From the NCBI RefSeq assembly GCF_039536325.1, contig NZ_BAAAYO010000005.1:124001-188000 (forward strand): a DNA stretch of 64,000 nucleotides, read 5' to 3'. Made by a program: the position numbers and the translations under genes. The notes beneath the pieces are model-generated. The model was not told the origin of the DNA, did no database searches, and saw only the letters and a list, made by a program, of their open reading frames with translations. Source of the DNA: Paenibacillus_AB hodogayensis. GTDB taxonomy: Bacteria > Bacillota > Bacilli > Paenibacillales > NBRC-103111. Positions 1 through 8,799 of this stretch are shown here, in pieces (the first letter of the stretch is position 1; each line of letters starts with the position of its first letter).

Positions 1-2
1 AG

Positions 3-134
3 GCGTCCGGCGGGGTGCGCGATTGGGCGACGGCTCAGGCGATGATCGCCGCGGGGGCGACCCGGCTCGGGACAAGCTCCGGCGTGGCGATCGTCGGCGG
101 CGCGAACGCGGGAACGGCTTCGGGCGGTTACTGA
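3..134 (+). CDS. deoC: Deoxyribose-phosphate aldolase, C-terminal fragment (cut by window edge)
   Basis: This is the last 43 codons of an open frame that enters from the left edge and ends with TGA at 132-134. The residues show the DeoC tail: ASGGVRDW, then AAGATRLGTSSG, the phosphate-binding end of the TIM barrel. DeoC cleaves 2-deoxyribose-5-phosphate to glyceraldehyde-3-phosphate and acetaldehyde in deoxynucleoside catabolism. The fragment is short but the motif order is characteristic. No T-tailed hairpin is seen in the 90 bases that follow before the convergent transporter gene. Confidence 0.8.
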   Translation, partial: ASGGVRDWATAQAMIAAGATRLGTSSGVAIVGGANAGTASGGY

Positions 135-225
135 CGCCGCGAAACGGTAGCGGAGACAGGCGGCCGCAAGCGGGAAGGCAGCCGGAGCGTTTGCATTCCT
201 GCCGCTGCGTACGCCTCGCCCGCCG

Positions 226-1197
226 CTACCGCTGACCGCCAGCCCGACGGATAAAGGGCAAGTAGCAAAACGGCAAGGCGATCAGCGAGCTGACGACGTT
301 AAAGATCGTCTGGGCATGGGCAATTTGTCCGGACGGAGCGGCTGCGAGCAGCGCCGAAGCCTCGTGCAGCAGCGGCAGCAGCGGGATGAACAGCAGCGCG
401 CCGCCGACATTGAGCGCGATATGCGACCAGGCCACGAGCTGTCCGCTTTTGGAGCCGCCGATCGCCGCGAGCAGGGCGGTGACGCACGTGCCGACGTTGG
501 CGCCGAGGACGATGGCGATGCCCAGCTCGACCGGGATCGCATCCACGGTGGCCAAGCCCATCGTCATGGCAATGGTGGCGGCGCTGCTGTGGACGATGGC
601 CGTCAACGCGGCACCCGCGACGACGCCCCACATCATGCTGCGCTGCGCGTGCTCGACGAACCAGCCGAATAAACCGCGTGATTGCAGGGCGGGTACGATC
701 GTCTGCATGACCTCGACGCCGAGCAGGATGGAAGCAAAGCCGCTCACCGCAAGCGACAGCGACCGGGTATGATGAAGCGCGCGCTGAAATCTCCGGCGGC
801 GCGAGACGAACGTCCAGGGGAGCAGCGTGCCCAGCCATACCGAGCCGCTCGCGAGCAGCAGCGGAAAAGCCAGCTTCGTCAAATTGAGGCCGATCAGCTC
901 GGTCGTCAGGCAGGTGCCGATGTTTGAGCCGAGAATGATGCCGAGCGTTTTGGGAAACGTCATTATGCCGGCGTTGACCAGACCGATCGTAATGACGGTG
1001 ATGGCGCTGCTGCTTTGCAGCACGGCGGTCACGCCGGTTCCGATCACCATGCCGCGCAGCGGCGTGCGCGTGAATCGTTCGACGAGGCCGGTCAGATATG
1101 AGCCGGCCCACTGATGGAGCGCCAGCTCCATCACCTTCATACCGGTCAGGAAAATGCCCAGCCCGACAAGCATAGGCAAGACGATATGGGTAATCAT
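226..1197 (-). CDS. Na+/phosphate cotransporter family membrane protein (YqeW-like)
   Basis: A 323-residue polytopic membrane protein of the Na/Pi-cotransporter (NptA/PhoU-less YqeW) family, expected to move phosphate with sodium across the cytoplasmic membrane. It carries the family's inverted repeat: TAVLQSSSAITVITIG near residue 60 and TAIVHSSAATIAMTMG near 200, each with the QSSS/HSSA signature. I chose the ATG at 1195-1197 because AAAGGAG lies five bases upstream on the minus strand; the frame is open 13 codons further but without a ribosome site. B. subtilis has its homologue yqeW close to rpsU, whereas here rpsU lies 41 kb away. It converges on deoC. Transport substrate is inferred from family only. 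Confidence 0.85.
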   Translation of the reverse strand: MITHIVLPMLVGLGIFLTGMKVMELALHQWAGSYLTGLVERFTRTPLRGMVIGTGVTAVLQSSSAITVITIGLVNAGIMTFPKTLGIILGSNIGTCLTTELIGLNLTKLAFPLLLASGSVWLGTLLPWTFVSRRRRFQRALHHTRSLSLAVSGFASILLGVEVMQTIVPALQSRGLFGWFVEHAQRSMMWGVVAGAALTAIVHSSAATIAMTMGLATVDAIPVELGIAIVLGANVGTCVTALLAAIGGSKSGQLVAWSHIALNVGGALLFIPLLPLLHEASALLAAAPSGQIAHAQTIFNVVSSLIALPFCYLPFIRRAGGQR

Positions 1198-1354
1198 GCG
1201 CTTCTCCTTTATCCGAAAGAAATCACGCTGCGACAAGCCTTTATTCCATCATATGTGGGCCTATAGACAAGCATGACAAGCACGACAAGCGCCGGGGCTG
1301 CTCGGCATGTTCGAAGCCTCGTTCGGGGGCTATATGAGAAAGCTGGAGGAAACT

Positions 1355-2725
1355 ATGGCATCGGTTATATTGGAACGAAAACGGAAGAAACGTCTGGAGC
1401 AGGGGCATCCTTGGGTGTACGCCAATGAAATCGCCAAGCTGGAAGGCGAATGCGAGCCGGGCGATATCGTGCAGGTTACCAGCCATACGGGGCAAACGTT
1501 GGCCTACGGCTATTACAATCCGAAGTCTCAAATCGCCGTAAGAATCGTTTCCTACGCGCCGCTGGAAGAGCTGGACCGCGAATTTTTCGCCGCTCGCATC
1601 CGCCAATGCATGCAACTGCGGGAACGGTTTGTCGGCGAAGCTACCGGTTACCGGCTCGTTTACGGGGAGGCCGATTTCTTGCCCGGTCTGGTCGTCGACA
1701 AATTTGACGATGTGCTTGTCGTTCAAGTGCTTTCGCTCGGCATGGAACGGCGCAAGCGCCTCATTGTGGATACGCTCGTCGAGCTGCTGAGTCCGCAAGC
1801 CGTATACGAGCGCAGCGACGTGCCGGTGCGCGAGCTGGAAGGGCTGGAGCAGACGAAGGGCGCCCTGTACGGCGATTGCCCGCGTTATGTGGAGATCGTC
1901 GAGAACGGGCTGCGTATCGAGGTGGATATCGAGCAGGGGCAGAAGACCGGTTACTTTTTCGACCAGCGCGAAAACCGCGCCTCCATCGCCAAGCTGATGA
2001 CCGGCTGGGGCGCGCGCAGCGGCATCCGGCTGGCGGAGGATGACGGGGAGAACGGAGTCAAGCGGCTCGTGCCGGTAAATGCGAACGGCAAGCCGGTGAC
2101 GTTCCCGTATTGGGATGGGGCGTCCGTACTGGAATGCTTCTCCCATACCGGCAGCTTTACGCTGAACGCCTGCGGCGCCGGGGCGAAAAAAGTGACGTGC
2201 CTGGACATCTCCGAGCATGCCGTCGAGACGGCCAAGCGCAATGTGGAGCGGAACGGCTTTTCCGATCGGGTCGAGTTCGTCGTAGCCGACGCCTTCGACT
2301 ATTTGCGCAAGCAAGTGAAAGGACTGGAGGAACGCCGGGTAAGGTCGGCGGCGGGACAGGGCGACAAAGTGGATACGTCCAAGCCGGTCGCATCCGAGGG
2401 ACGGACGTGGGACGTCGTCATTCTCGACCCGCCTGCCTTCGCCAAGACGAAGGGGGCCGTGGAAGGAGCGCTGCGCGGCTACAAGGACATCAATCTGCAC
2501 GCCATGAAGCTGGTGAACGAAGGCGGCTTTCTCGTGACGGCCAGCTGTTCGTACCATGTCGGACCGGATCTGTTCCTGGAGGCGATCGTCCAGGCGGCGG
2601 CCGATGCGCGCAAGTCGCTCCGGCTGATCGAGTTTCGGGGAGCGGGCAAAGATCACCCGCATCTGCTTGGCGTCGACGAAGGGGACTACTTGAAATTCGC
2701 CATATTCGAGGTTCGCTCGCGGTAG
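1355..2725 (+). CDS. Class I SAM-dependent rRNA methyltransferase, RlmI/YwbD family
   Basis: A 456-residue enzyme. Residues 1-75 form a PUA RNA-binding domain (GHPWVYANEI). The C-terminal half is a Rossmann methyltransferase with SAM motif VLECFSHTGSFTLNA and catalytic motif IV VVILDPPAFAKTK. The family's E. coli member RlmI makes m5C1962 in 23S rRNA; the same target is an inference here. The ATG at 1355 follows GGAGG by five bases. The protein is longer than the approximately 395 residues typical of the family because of two insertions: around residues 215-250 (polar, before the SAM motif) and around 325-350 (glycine/serine rich, before motif IV). It stands alone, upstream of yojF. Confidence 0.85.
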   Translation: MASVILERKRKKRLEQGHPWVYANEIAKLEGECEPGDIVQVTSHTGQTLAYGYYNPKSQIAVRIVSYAPLEELDREFFAARIRQCMQLRERFVGEATGYRLVYGEADFLPGLVVDKFDDVLVVQVLSLGMERRKRLIVDTLVELLSPQAVYERSDVPVRELEGLEQTKGALYGDCPRYVEIVENGLRIEVDIEQGQKTGYFFDQRENRASIAKLMTGWGARSGIRLAEDDGENGVKRLVPVNANGKPVTFPYWDGASVLECFSHTGSFTLNACGAGAKKVTCLDISEHAVETAKRNVERNGFSDRVEFVVADAFDYLRKQVKGLEERRVRSAAGQGDKVDTSKPVASEGRTWDVVILDPPAFAKTKGAVEGALRGYKDINLHAMKLVNEGGFLVTASCSYHVGPDLFLEAIVQAAADARKSLRLIEFRGAGKDHPHLLGVDEGDYLKFAIFEVRSR

Positions 2726-2763
2726 AAATATAATCGGACTTTACCCAGCAAGGAGGGACGCAT

Positions 2764-3108
2764 ATGAAGACGATCGATTCGCAAGCGGTCCAGCACATGC
2801 TCGACCAATGGAAGGACATCGAGTTGTATTTGCAGATGGAAATGACGACAGGCGCTTATGCCGCTCATATGGATAGCACCAAATTTACCGCATCGACGTT
2901 TGTGAAAAACGGTAAAGTCCGCTTTCATCAAGGTTCGATCGCGGGGAGCGGCCCGTACCGGGTCGGGTTGAAAACCGAAACCGGCTGGGTCTATTCCGAG
3001 GGGCTGACCCATTGGGCGGAGGAATCCGCCGATGTGCTCGTGCTCGCCGGATACGACAGCGAGGGCAAGCTGATCGTCGGCTTGCAGCTGAGCCGCCAAC
3101 CATTTTAA
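2764..3108 (+). CDS. yojF: YojF family protein (DUF1806)
   Basis: A 114-residue protein matching the YojF/DUF1806 family by its size, by the segment MTTGAYAAHMDS, by the GPYRVGLKTETGWVYSEGLT block and by its place directly before bshB2, as in B. subtilis yojF-yojG. Its role is not established; the conserved pairing suggests help for or regulation of the bacillithiol deacetylase. AAGGAGGG precedes the ATG. A TATAAT at 2729-2734 just after the methyltransferase stop could be the -10 of a promoter for this pair, but the -35 (TTCGAG) is poor. Confidence 0.8.
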   Translation: MKTIDSQAVQHMLDQWKDIELYLQMEMTTGAYAAHMDSTKFTASTFVKNGKVRFHQGSIAGSGPYRVGLKTETGWVYSEGLTHWAEESADVLVLAGYDSEGKLIVGLQLSRQPF

Positions 3109-3146
3109 ATAAGATCGGCACACTTTCATCAGGGAGGGGAAACGCA

Positions 3147-3800
3147 ATGGAACGACAACGCCATATTCTGGTCGTGCTTCCGCATCCCGACGACGAGACG
3201 GGAAGCTCGGGATCGCTGGCTTTGCATATCCGGCAAGGGACGCCGGTCACCTACTTGTGCCTGACGCTCGGGGAAATGGGGCGCAACATGGGGGTTCCGC
3301 CGTTTGCCAACCGCTCCACGCTGCCCACCATCCGCAAGCAGGAGCTGGAGCAGTCGTGCGCGAGCATCGGTATTGAAGACCTGCGGCTCGGAGGCCTGCA
3401 CGATAAAACGATCGAATTCGAGGAACGCAGCGTTCTGGTTGGCAAAATCGCCGAAACGATCGCCGATGTCAAGCCTTCGCTGATCGTGACCTTCTACCCG
3501 GGCTACAGCGTCCATCCGGACCACGACGCCACAGGGGCGGCCGTTATCGACGCGGTGGCTGCCATGGCTCCGGAGGATCGCCCTGAGGTACGATGCATCG
3601 CATTCGCCAAAGGCTGCGAGGAGGCGCTCGGCAAGCCGGACATCGTGATCGACGTAAGCGAGGTACTCAGCGTAAAGCTGGCTTCGCTCCAGGCTCACCG
3701 TTCGCAATTCCAGCACATGTCCGGCATTTTGTCGCTGGAAGACGAACAGCTCCGCAGTCGCTGGAGCTTCGAACGCTTCTGGACGTACCGCTTCGACTAG
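3147..3800 (+). CDS. bshB2: Bacillithiol biosynthesis deacetylase BshB2
   Basis: A 217-residue zinc-dependent deacetylase of the PIG-L/LmbE family. The metal site is visible as HPDDE near residue 12 and HPDHDATG near residue 120. It removes acetate from N-acetylglucosaminyl-malate in bacillithiol synthesis, and related members act as bacillithiol-conjugate amidases. The ATG at 3147 follows AGGGAGGGG. It is 38 bases after yojF and is closed by a strong terminator, so the two make a short operon. BshB2 (YojG type) rather than BshB1 is called because of the yojF partner. Confidence 0.85.
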   Translation: MERQRHILVVLPHPDDETGSSGSLALHIRQGTPVTYLCLTLGEMGRNMGVPPFANRSTLPTIRKQELEQSCASIGIEDLRLGGLHDKTIEFEERSVLVGKIAETIADVKPSLIVTFYPGYSVHPDHDATGAAVIDAVAAMAPEDRPEVRCIAFAKGCEEALGKPDIVIDVSEVLSVKLASLQAHRSQFQHMSGILSLEDEQLRSRWSFERFWTYRFD

Positions 3801-3827
3801 AACCTGTGCCGCACGCCGCTGCGGACG

Positions 3828-3882
3828 CCAAAAATTCCAGCTTTCGGGCATCGTTGCCCGGGGCTGGAATTTTTGGCTTTTA
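3828..3882 (+). terminator. Rho-independent terminator of yojF-bshB2
   Basis: A 14-bp perfect stem (CCAAAAATTCCAGC at 3828-3841 with its complement at 3863-3876) is followed by CTTTT. It ends the bacillithiol pair and also marks the left edge of the AT-richer island. Confidence 0.9.
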
Positions 3883-3945
3883 GAGTTTAACTTGTTAATC
3901 AGGTTCTGTAGGTGCTCTAAGCAGTTTCTTATCGAACGTCCGCCA

Positions 3946-3976
3946 TTGCACGGCATACATGTCTTTGTGATATAAT
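3946..3976 (+). promoter_or_regulatory. Probable sigma-A promoter for the sensor kinase operon
   Basis: TTGCAC (3946-3951), a 19-base spacer and TATAAT (3971-3976). A TG one base before the -10 makes an extended -10, which can make up for the long spacer. The start codon lies 30 bases downstream. Confidence 0.6.
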
Positions 3977-4005
3977 TTGGAAAAAAAAGAGAGGCGGCAT
4001 CGTGG

Positions 4006-5769
4006 ATGCAGTCAAATATGCCGACATTTCCCAACCGATCTGGCTTGCTTTATACGTTGAGAAGCAGAGTGATCGTCGTTCTGCTGTTGAACTCGCTTGT
4101 TCCCCTTATTTTGATCGGCGGCATATCCTACTTTTCCTTTGTTTCGATTCTGGAACACAAAATTCAAAACAGCATTCAAAACAATTTGAAAAAGGCCACA
4201 TTTTCACTCGAAAACGAGTTGAACAGCTTAAATCATGTCTCCATGCAGCTGTCATTTGAACAAGGAATTGGCAAAGATTTGGAACAATATCAATCATACA
4301 TGGATGTTTACGATAAATACAATCTGGAATTGGCCATTCAAAACTATATCGACTTAATTACCTATACGAACCCGAATCTGGGACTAACTTATTATTATTT
4401 TAGCGATAATAAACAAACGGCTTTTAAGAAAAAGAAGATCAGGCCAGAGTTTAATCCGGACAAGCTGCCGATCCTGACAAGTTTTAGCGGGATTCGCTAT
4501 AATGGTCTCCACAAAACGATGGATCCATCATCCAATTCGCTTGTGCTTTCCGTCGATAGGCGCATCTTTCTTCCCGGATATGACAATTTGCATGTGTATG
4601 TGGAAACAAACCTTCAACTGGCGGACGGAATTCTGAGTGGAGACCCATCCGGTATGAATGCCGCCCACGTCATGGTCGACGACCAGAATCGCATCGTATA
4701 TAGTGAAAACGATCGCGATTTTTCCATAGGATCCACATTTTCGTCTTTGGATAAGCCTTTTCTCGAAAACCAGAATAGCTATATCTTTACGGAAACTACG
4801 GAACAAGGTTGGAAAATGGCTATTATTATTCCTAAAGCAGACTATAACCGCGAAATCAATGCTTGGTTCGGACAATATGCCTTTATCGTTGTCCTGTCGC
4901 TTACAGTTGCGCTTATACTGGCATGGGTGCTGTGGAGGACGGTATACCGACCGCTCTCGGGTATTAACAAGGAAATTCGTTCTTTGGAAAACAGCGATTT
5001 CCATTCCCCGTTGAAATATCCGCGGATCGCCGAGTTTGATTATCTGCTCGATCGATTTCAGCACATGCGGGGGCGTATTTGGGATCTTCTTGTGGAGAAG
5101 GAGAGGAATGAGAAGATGAAAGCGCAACTGGAGGTGGAGAAGCTCCTCTTCCAGATCAACCCTCACTTCCTCCACAATACGCTTGACACGATCCGATGGT
5201 TGGCGCGCTTGAACGGCCAGGACGAGATCGACCGGCTGATCTCAACCCTTAACAAATTGCTCAATTATAATATGGGCAAGGAGGGGACAGCAACCATTCG
5301 GCAAGAAATTAACGCGCTTAGGGATTATGTGGCACTGCAACAAGCACGCTATGATTTTCAATTTGATGTACATATTCAGACGGATGATGAACTTATGGAG
5401 GTGGAGATCCCTCGGTTTATTTTGCAGCCGCTGGTCGAGAATGCGTTATACCACGGAATCGGTGATGACGGCAGAATTGAAGTGAAGGTGGCTTCGGACA
5501 GCAGTAGGCGCATCATAATCGAAGTGCACGATAATGGAGTTGGGATGCAGGAGGAGGAAATTCGGCAGTTGTTCGACGCTGGGCTGACGGAGCGGGGCAA
5601 AGTTGGCATGGGAATCGGGATCCAATATGTTTCCCGGATCATTAACGTGCAATATGACGGCAAGGCGAGGTTGGCAATATGCAGTGAGCCGGGTAAAGGG
5701 ACTTCAATGGTGTTATACATTCCATTACAGGAGAAGACCGCAGATGCTGAAAATACTTATTGTGGATGA
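4006..5769 (+). CDS. YesM-type sensor histidine kinase
   Basis: A 587-residue membrane kinase. One membrane helix lies near residues 22-44, an extracytoplasmic sensor region covers about 45-285, and a second helix about 290-310. A HAMP-like segment follows, then the His_kinase region with QINPHFLHNT, where His387 is the phospho-acceptor. The ATPase part has LVENALYHGIGDDG (N box), HDNGVGM (G1) and GMGIGIQYV (G2). This is the YesM/LytS-like class that pairs with AraC-type regulators and usually senses sugars. The start is ATG 4006; a GTG at 4002 is in another frame. Its end overlaps the regulator by 26 bases, so the two are translationally coupled. Base composition is AT-richer than the flanking genes. 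Confidence 0.9.
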   Translation: MQSNMPTFPNRSGLLYTLRSRVIVVLLLNSLVPLILIGGISYFSFVSILEHKIQNSIQNNLKKATFSLENELNSLNHVSMQLSFEQGIGKDLEQYQSYMDVYDKYNLELAIQNYIDLITYTNPNLGLTYYYFSDNKQTAFKKKKIRPEFNPDKLPILTSFSGIRYNGLHKTMDPSSNSLVLSVDRRIFLPGYDNLHVYVETNLQLADGILSGDPSGMNAAHVMVDDQNRIVYSENDRDFSIGSTFSSLDKPFLENQNSYIFTETTEQGWKMAIIIPKADYNREINAWFGQYAFIVVLSLTVALILAWVLWRTVYRPLSGINKEIRSLENSDFHSPLKYPRIAEFDYLLDRFQHMRGRIWDLLVEKERNEKMKAQLEVEKLLFQINPHFLHNTLDTIRWLARLNGQDEIDRLISTLNKLLNYNMGKEGTATIRQEINALRDYVALQQARYDFQFDVHIQTDDELMEVEIPRFILQPLVENALYHGIGDDGRIEVKVASDSSRRIIIEVHDNGVGMQEEEIRQLFDAGLTERGKVGMGIGIQYVSRIINVQYDGKARLAICSEPGKGTSMVLYIPLQEKTADAENTYCG

Positions 5770-6844
5770 CGATAAGTTGGTGCGTAAAGGGCTTATCGTC
5801 ACAATGCCATGGTCGGACTTCGGAATGACGGTGGTCGGGGAGGCGAATAATGGGGAGAAGGCGCTTGAATTTCTGCAGCAGCACGAAGTCGATTTGCTTA
5901 TCACCGATTTGGCGATGCCGGTCATGCCCGGAATCGAACTGATGCGCAGGGTCAGGCGCTTATACCCGCATCTTGGGATAGTCGTTCTGACGTTCCATCA
6001 AGATTTTGAATCCGTTCAAGAAGCGCTAAGAATTGGCGCCATTGACTACATTGCCAAATTCGAGTTGGAAAAAGAGCAGGCTGAAGACGTGCTTGGCCGC
6101 ATAGCCGAGCGTATTCGCCATGAACGGGTGCGCATAGACCGGCATGGAAATCCCTTCTACGATTATGAAAATGAACGGGACATTTATGGGGCCTCTGTCG
6201 ATAAGCCGAACCATAAGCGTTCGTCCGTCCCGGAGAACGATCTCTTGGCGATTCGGGTACGTTGGTCTTCGCTTCTGTGGGTCATGAACGATAAGATGTT
6301 TCATGAACTATTGGCGGAGATGCGGCTGGTCAGGCTCTCTGTATCCAAGCTGGAAAGCATGTTTGATGAAGCGATGACCGAATGGGCCCGACTCGTTCCT
6401 GAAAAAACATTAGACCCGTTTAACCGGATTCAGACATTCGCGCACTGGAGCGATTGGGAAGAGTGGCTCCAGAGCGTACGTAAACAAATCCGCTTGAGAC
6501 TAATGAAATCGTATTCCGCCGAGGTGATCCAAAGCGTATTAAAGGCCGTGGCGTTCATCAACCGACATTTGAGCGAAGAATTGCGGATTGCGGATGCTTC
6601 TAAAGAGGCGGTTATGAGCCGTAGTTATTTCAGTCAGTGCTTTAAAGACATTGTCGGTAAACCGTTTCACGATTATATGCGGGATGCGAGAATCGCCAAT
6701 GCCCGGGTACTGCTGAAGCAGACGTCCAATCCGGTTTATTGGGTAGCGGAAAAATGCGGTTATCCGAACGAAAAGTACTTCAGCCGGGTTTTCCGCGAAC
6801 AGACCGGAATGCTGCCAAGCGAGTTCCGGCTCTCAAAGGAGTGA
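5744..6844 (+). CDS. YesN-type response regulator with AraC DNA-binding domain
   Basis: A 366-residue regulator. The receiver domain (about 1-120) has VDDDK for metal binding, ITDLAMP with phospho-accepting Asp55, and IAK near residue 107. A linker of about 140 residues follows. The C-terminal AraC domain has two helix-turn-helices (SRSYFSQCFKDIVGK, then WVAEKCGYPNEKYFSRVF). The start is the ATG at 5744 inside the kinase 3' end, although the frame is open further upstream. The natural target is the transporter operon starting at 7018. It is probably phosphorylated by the adjacent kinase in response to an extracellular glycan or sugar; the ligand is unknown. Confidence 0.9.
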   Translation: MLKILIVDDDKLVRKGLIVTMPWSDFGMTVVGEANNGEKALEFLQQHEVDLLITDLAMPVMPGIELMRRVRRLYPHLGIVVLTFHQDFESVQEALRIGAIDYIAKFELEKEQAEDVLGRIAERIRHERVRIDRHGNPFYDYENERDIYGASVDKPNHKRSSVPENDLLAIRVRWSSLLWVMNDKMFHELLAEMRLVRLSVSKLESMFDEAMTEWARLVPEKTLDPFNRIQTFAHWSDWEEWLQSVRKQIRLRLMKSYSAEVIQSVLKAVAFINRHLSEELRIADASKEAVMSRSYFSQCFKDIVGKPFHDYMRDARIANARVLLKQTSNPVYWVAEKCGYPNEKYFSRVFREQTGMLPSEFRLSKE

Positions 6845-6932
6845 AATCGTCCACTAAAGGTCTAAAATTGTCTTGTTTATTAAACGAGTCGGCATGAATA
6901 CGTTCTAAAGTGATCTTTTACAAGATCATATT

Positions 6933-6954
6933 GACCTCCAATGGAGGTCTTTTT
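6933..6954 (+). terminator. Rho-independent terminator after the two-component genes
   Basis: GACCTCC, three-base loop, GGAGGTC and then five T (6933-6954). It separates the regulatory pair from the binding-protein gene, so the latter needs its own promoter between 6955 and 7017 or read-through. I see no convincing -35/-10 in that gap. Confidence 0.85.
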
Positions 6955-7017
6955 GCTTTATGATGATTGTAGATTCCGAGGAATCAACGTTATTAATAAA
7001 AAGGGAGAGTGTCAAAG

Positions 7018-8694
7018 TTGGGGAACAAGACAAAAAGATCTGCTCTTCTGGTTGCTGCCATCCTGTTGTTGAGCCTTGTCGCAGCAGGATGCACAAGCAA
7101 GGGCAATGATGCAGGAGGGAACAGCCCGTCACCGCTGAAGGACAAAGGCTCTACGCCGGATGCCGCCAAAAAACAGGAGGAAAAAGGTAAGCTGAAGATG
7201 TTCATGACGGATTCCGGTATTCCTACCCCGGATGGCATCAAATTAAGCGACAACCCGTTTATTAATATTGTCAAGGATTACGCCAATGTCGATTTGGAGA
7301 TCGAAAAGCCCAGTTACCAGGAATACAAAACGAAATTCGATTTGCTGTTGGCATCGGGGCAACTGCCGGATATTGTACATACGATGTACGCCGCCGATGC
7401 GATTAAACGAGCCGATGAAGGGGCCTTTCTCGATTTGAAAAAATATTACGATCAGTCACCTCTTGTCCAGAAGATCATTACACCGGAGATGATGGAACTG
7501 GCCAAGTCGCCAAGCGGACACTACTACCGGATTCCGATGGCTGCGAATCAATCTCCGCAAGGTAAAGGACTGTTGGTGCGTTTCGATCTTGTGAAGAAAT
7601 ACAATAACGGCAAATGGCCGGAGTCTGTAGAAGAATGGGCGGATCTAATGCGCAAAATCAAGAAAGCGGAACCGGATTCCGTCGTCTTAACCAACCGGGT
7701 TAACGGGCAGAGAGTGCTTAGCTACGGGGGGATAGTTTTTTATACGATGTACGGAGCAGAGCCTTATAGTGTGCGCGTGCAGGATGGAAAGGTATACAGC
7801 ACGTTCCAACTGCCGGAGTACCGTGAGGCAACCGAATTAATGCGGCAGTTGTACGAAGAAGGCGTTCTCGACAAGGAATTTGCGGTAAACGATCTTGCCA
7901 AATGGCAAGATAAATATGTGAACAAAAATGTGCTGATGTCTACCGACGATGCGAATCAAGTGTTGCCTTTTGCCCGCAATTTGAAGCAAGGCAAGACGAA
8001 TCCCAATACAGTAACGCAAGAAATCGCCTTCGCTCCCCCGTTGAAAAAATATCCATCGGTATTGAAAGATCCGAAATATACGTATTCCCAATTATCATTG
8101 CCGATTAATTCGCACGGATTGTATATTTCCAGTAAAACGAAGGATCGGGATCGTGCATGGAAAGTGATCGAAGGGTTTGCAACGGAACAATTGCGTGAAG
8201 CTATCTTCTGGGGGAAGGAAGGGGAAACGTATACGGCCAAGGATGGGAAACGTTCGCCGATTGTTGAGAAACTGAATGACCCGAGCCGTTCCTGGTCGCT
8301 CCAACTCGCTCTTATCCCCGGATACACTGCCGGCCGGGAAGTTGGAGATGCGACTGTGGAGCAAGTGCTCGGTGCGGATTATACGAAAACGATACTCGAT
8401 AGCATGAAAGCGGTTGCAGATCAGGCTGCAAAGGCCGGTCTGGGTTTCTGGAACTTTGAACAGTTCCCTAAAGATGTTGCCGACCAAGTGGATAAAAAAG
8501 GGCCAGAAGCGAACGATTTCATCTCCAAGGCAACGGTAGAGGCGATTATGGGCAAAATCACAATGCGGCAGTTTGACGATAGGGTAAAAGAATTCACAGA
8601 GAAATACGGCTTTATCTTCGATGAGCATACCAAATATATAACCGCACATAAAGATGAATTGCGGAAAAAAGGCGTAATGGAAGTCGAGTGGTAG
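7018..8694 (+). CDS. Extracellular solute-binding lipoprotein of an Lpl-type ABC importer
   Basis: A 558-residue family 1 binding protein of the large LplA/YtcQ type. The N terminus is a lipoprotein signal: KTKR, a hydrophobic stretch, then VAAGC with Cys25 as the lipidated residue. The segment LLLASGQLPDIVHTMYAAD is typical of these sugar-binding proteins. I prefer the TTG at 7018, with AAGGGAG ten bases upstream; the GTG at 7009 would overlap that ribosome site. It is followed by two permease genes and precedes them by about 105 bases containing a hairpin. Ligand unknown; a large oligosaccharide or glycan fragment is likely from the class. Confidence 0.85.
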   Translation: MGNKTKRSALLVAAILLLSLVAAGCTSKGNDAGGNSPSPLKDKGSTPDAAKKQEEKGKLKMFMTDSGIPTPDGIKLSDNPFINIVKDYANVDLEIEKPSYQEYKTKFDLLLASGQLPDIVHTMYAADAIKRADEGAFLDLKKYYDQSPLVQKIITPEMMELAKSPSGHYYRIPMAANQSPQGKGLLVRFDLVKKYNNGKWPESVEEWADLMRKIKKAEPDSVVLTNRVNGQRVLSYGGIVFYTMYGAEPYSVRVQDGKVYSTFQLPEYREATELMRQLYEEGVLDKEFAVNDLAKWQDKYVNKNVLMSTDDANQVLPFARNLKQGKTNPNTVTQEIAFAPPLKKYPSVLKDPKYTYSQLSLPINSHGLYISSKTKDRDRAWKVIEGFATEQLREAIFWGKEGETYTAKDGKRSPIVEKLNDPSRSWSLQLALIPGYTAGREVGDATVEQVLGADYTKTILDSMKAVADQAAKAGLGFWNFEQFPKDVADQVDKKGPEANDFISKATVEAIMGKITMRQFDDRVKEFTEKYGFIFDEHTKYITAHKDELRKKGVMEVEW

Positions 8695-8720
8695 GAGTTC
8701 CTGTGGTGCTCTCCAGAGAG

Positions 8721-8740
8721 CCGTGTTCCCGCCAACACGG
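8721..8740 (+). repeat. Intercistronic stem-loop between binding protein and permease
   Basis: CCGTGTT (8721-8727), six-base loop, AACACGG (8734-8740), with no T run. Such hairpins after a binding-protein gene often protect the upstream transcript and give more binding protein than permease. Function here is inferred. Confidence 0.55.
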
Positions 8741-8799
8741 GCACCCCTCTCGTCTACTTGTTGCTGCAGTATGATTTCGAAAACAGGAGGATTCCCATC

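Noticed and set aside
1241..2662. Long minus-strand frame opposite the rRNA methyltransferase
   Set aside because: A shadow of the plus-strand gene; it has no ribosome site and no family-like text.
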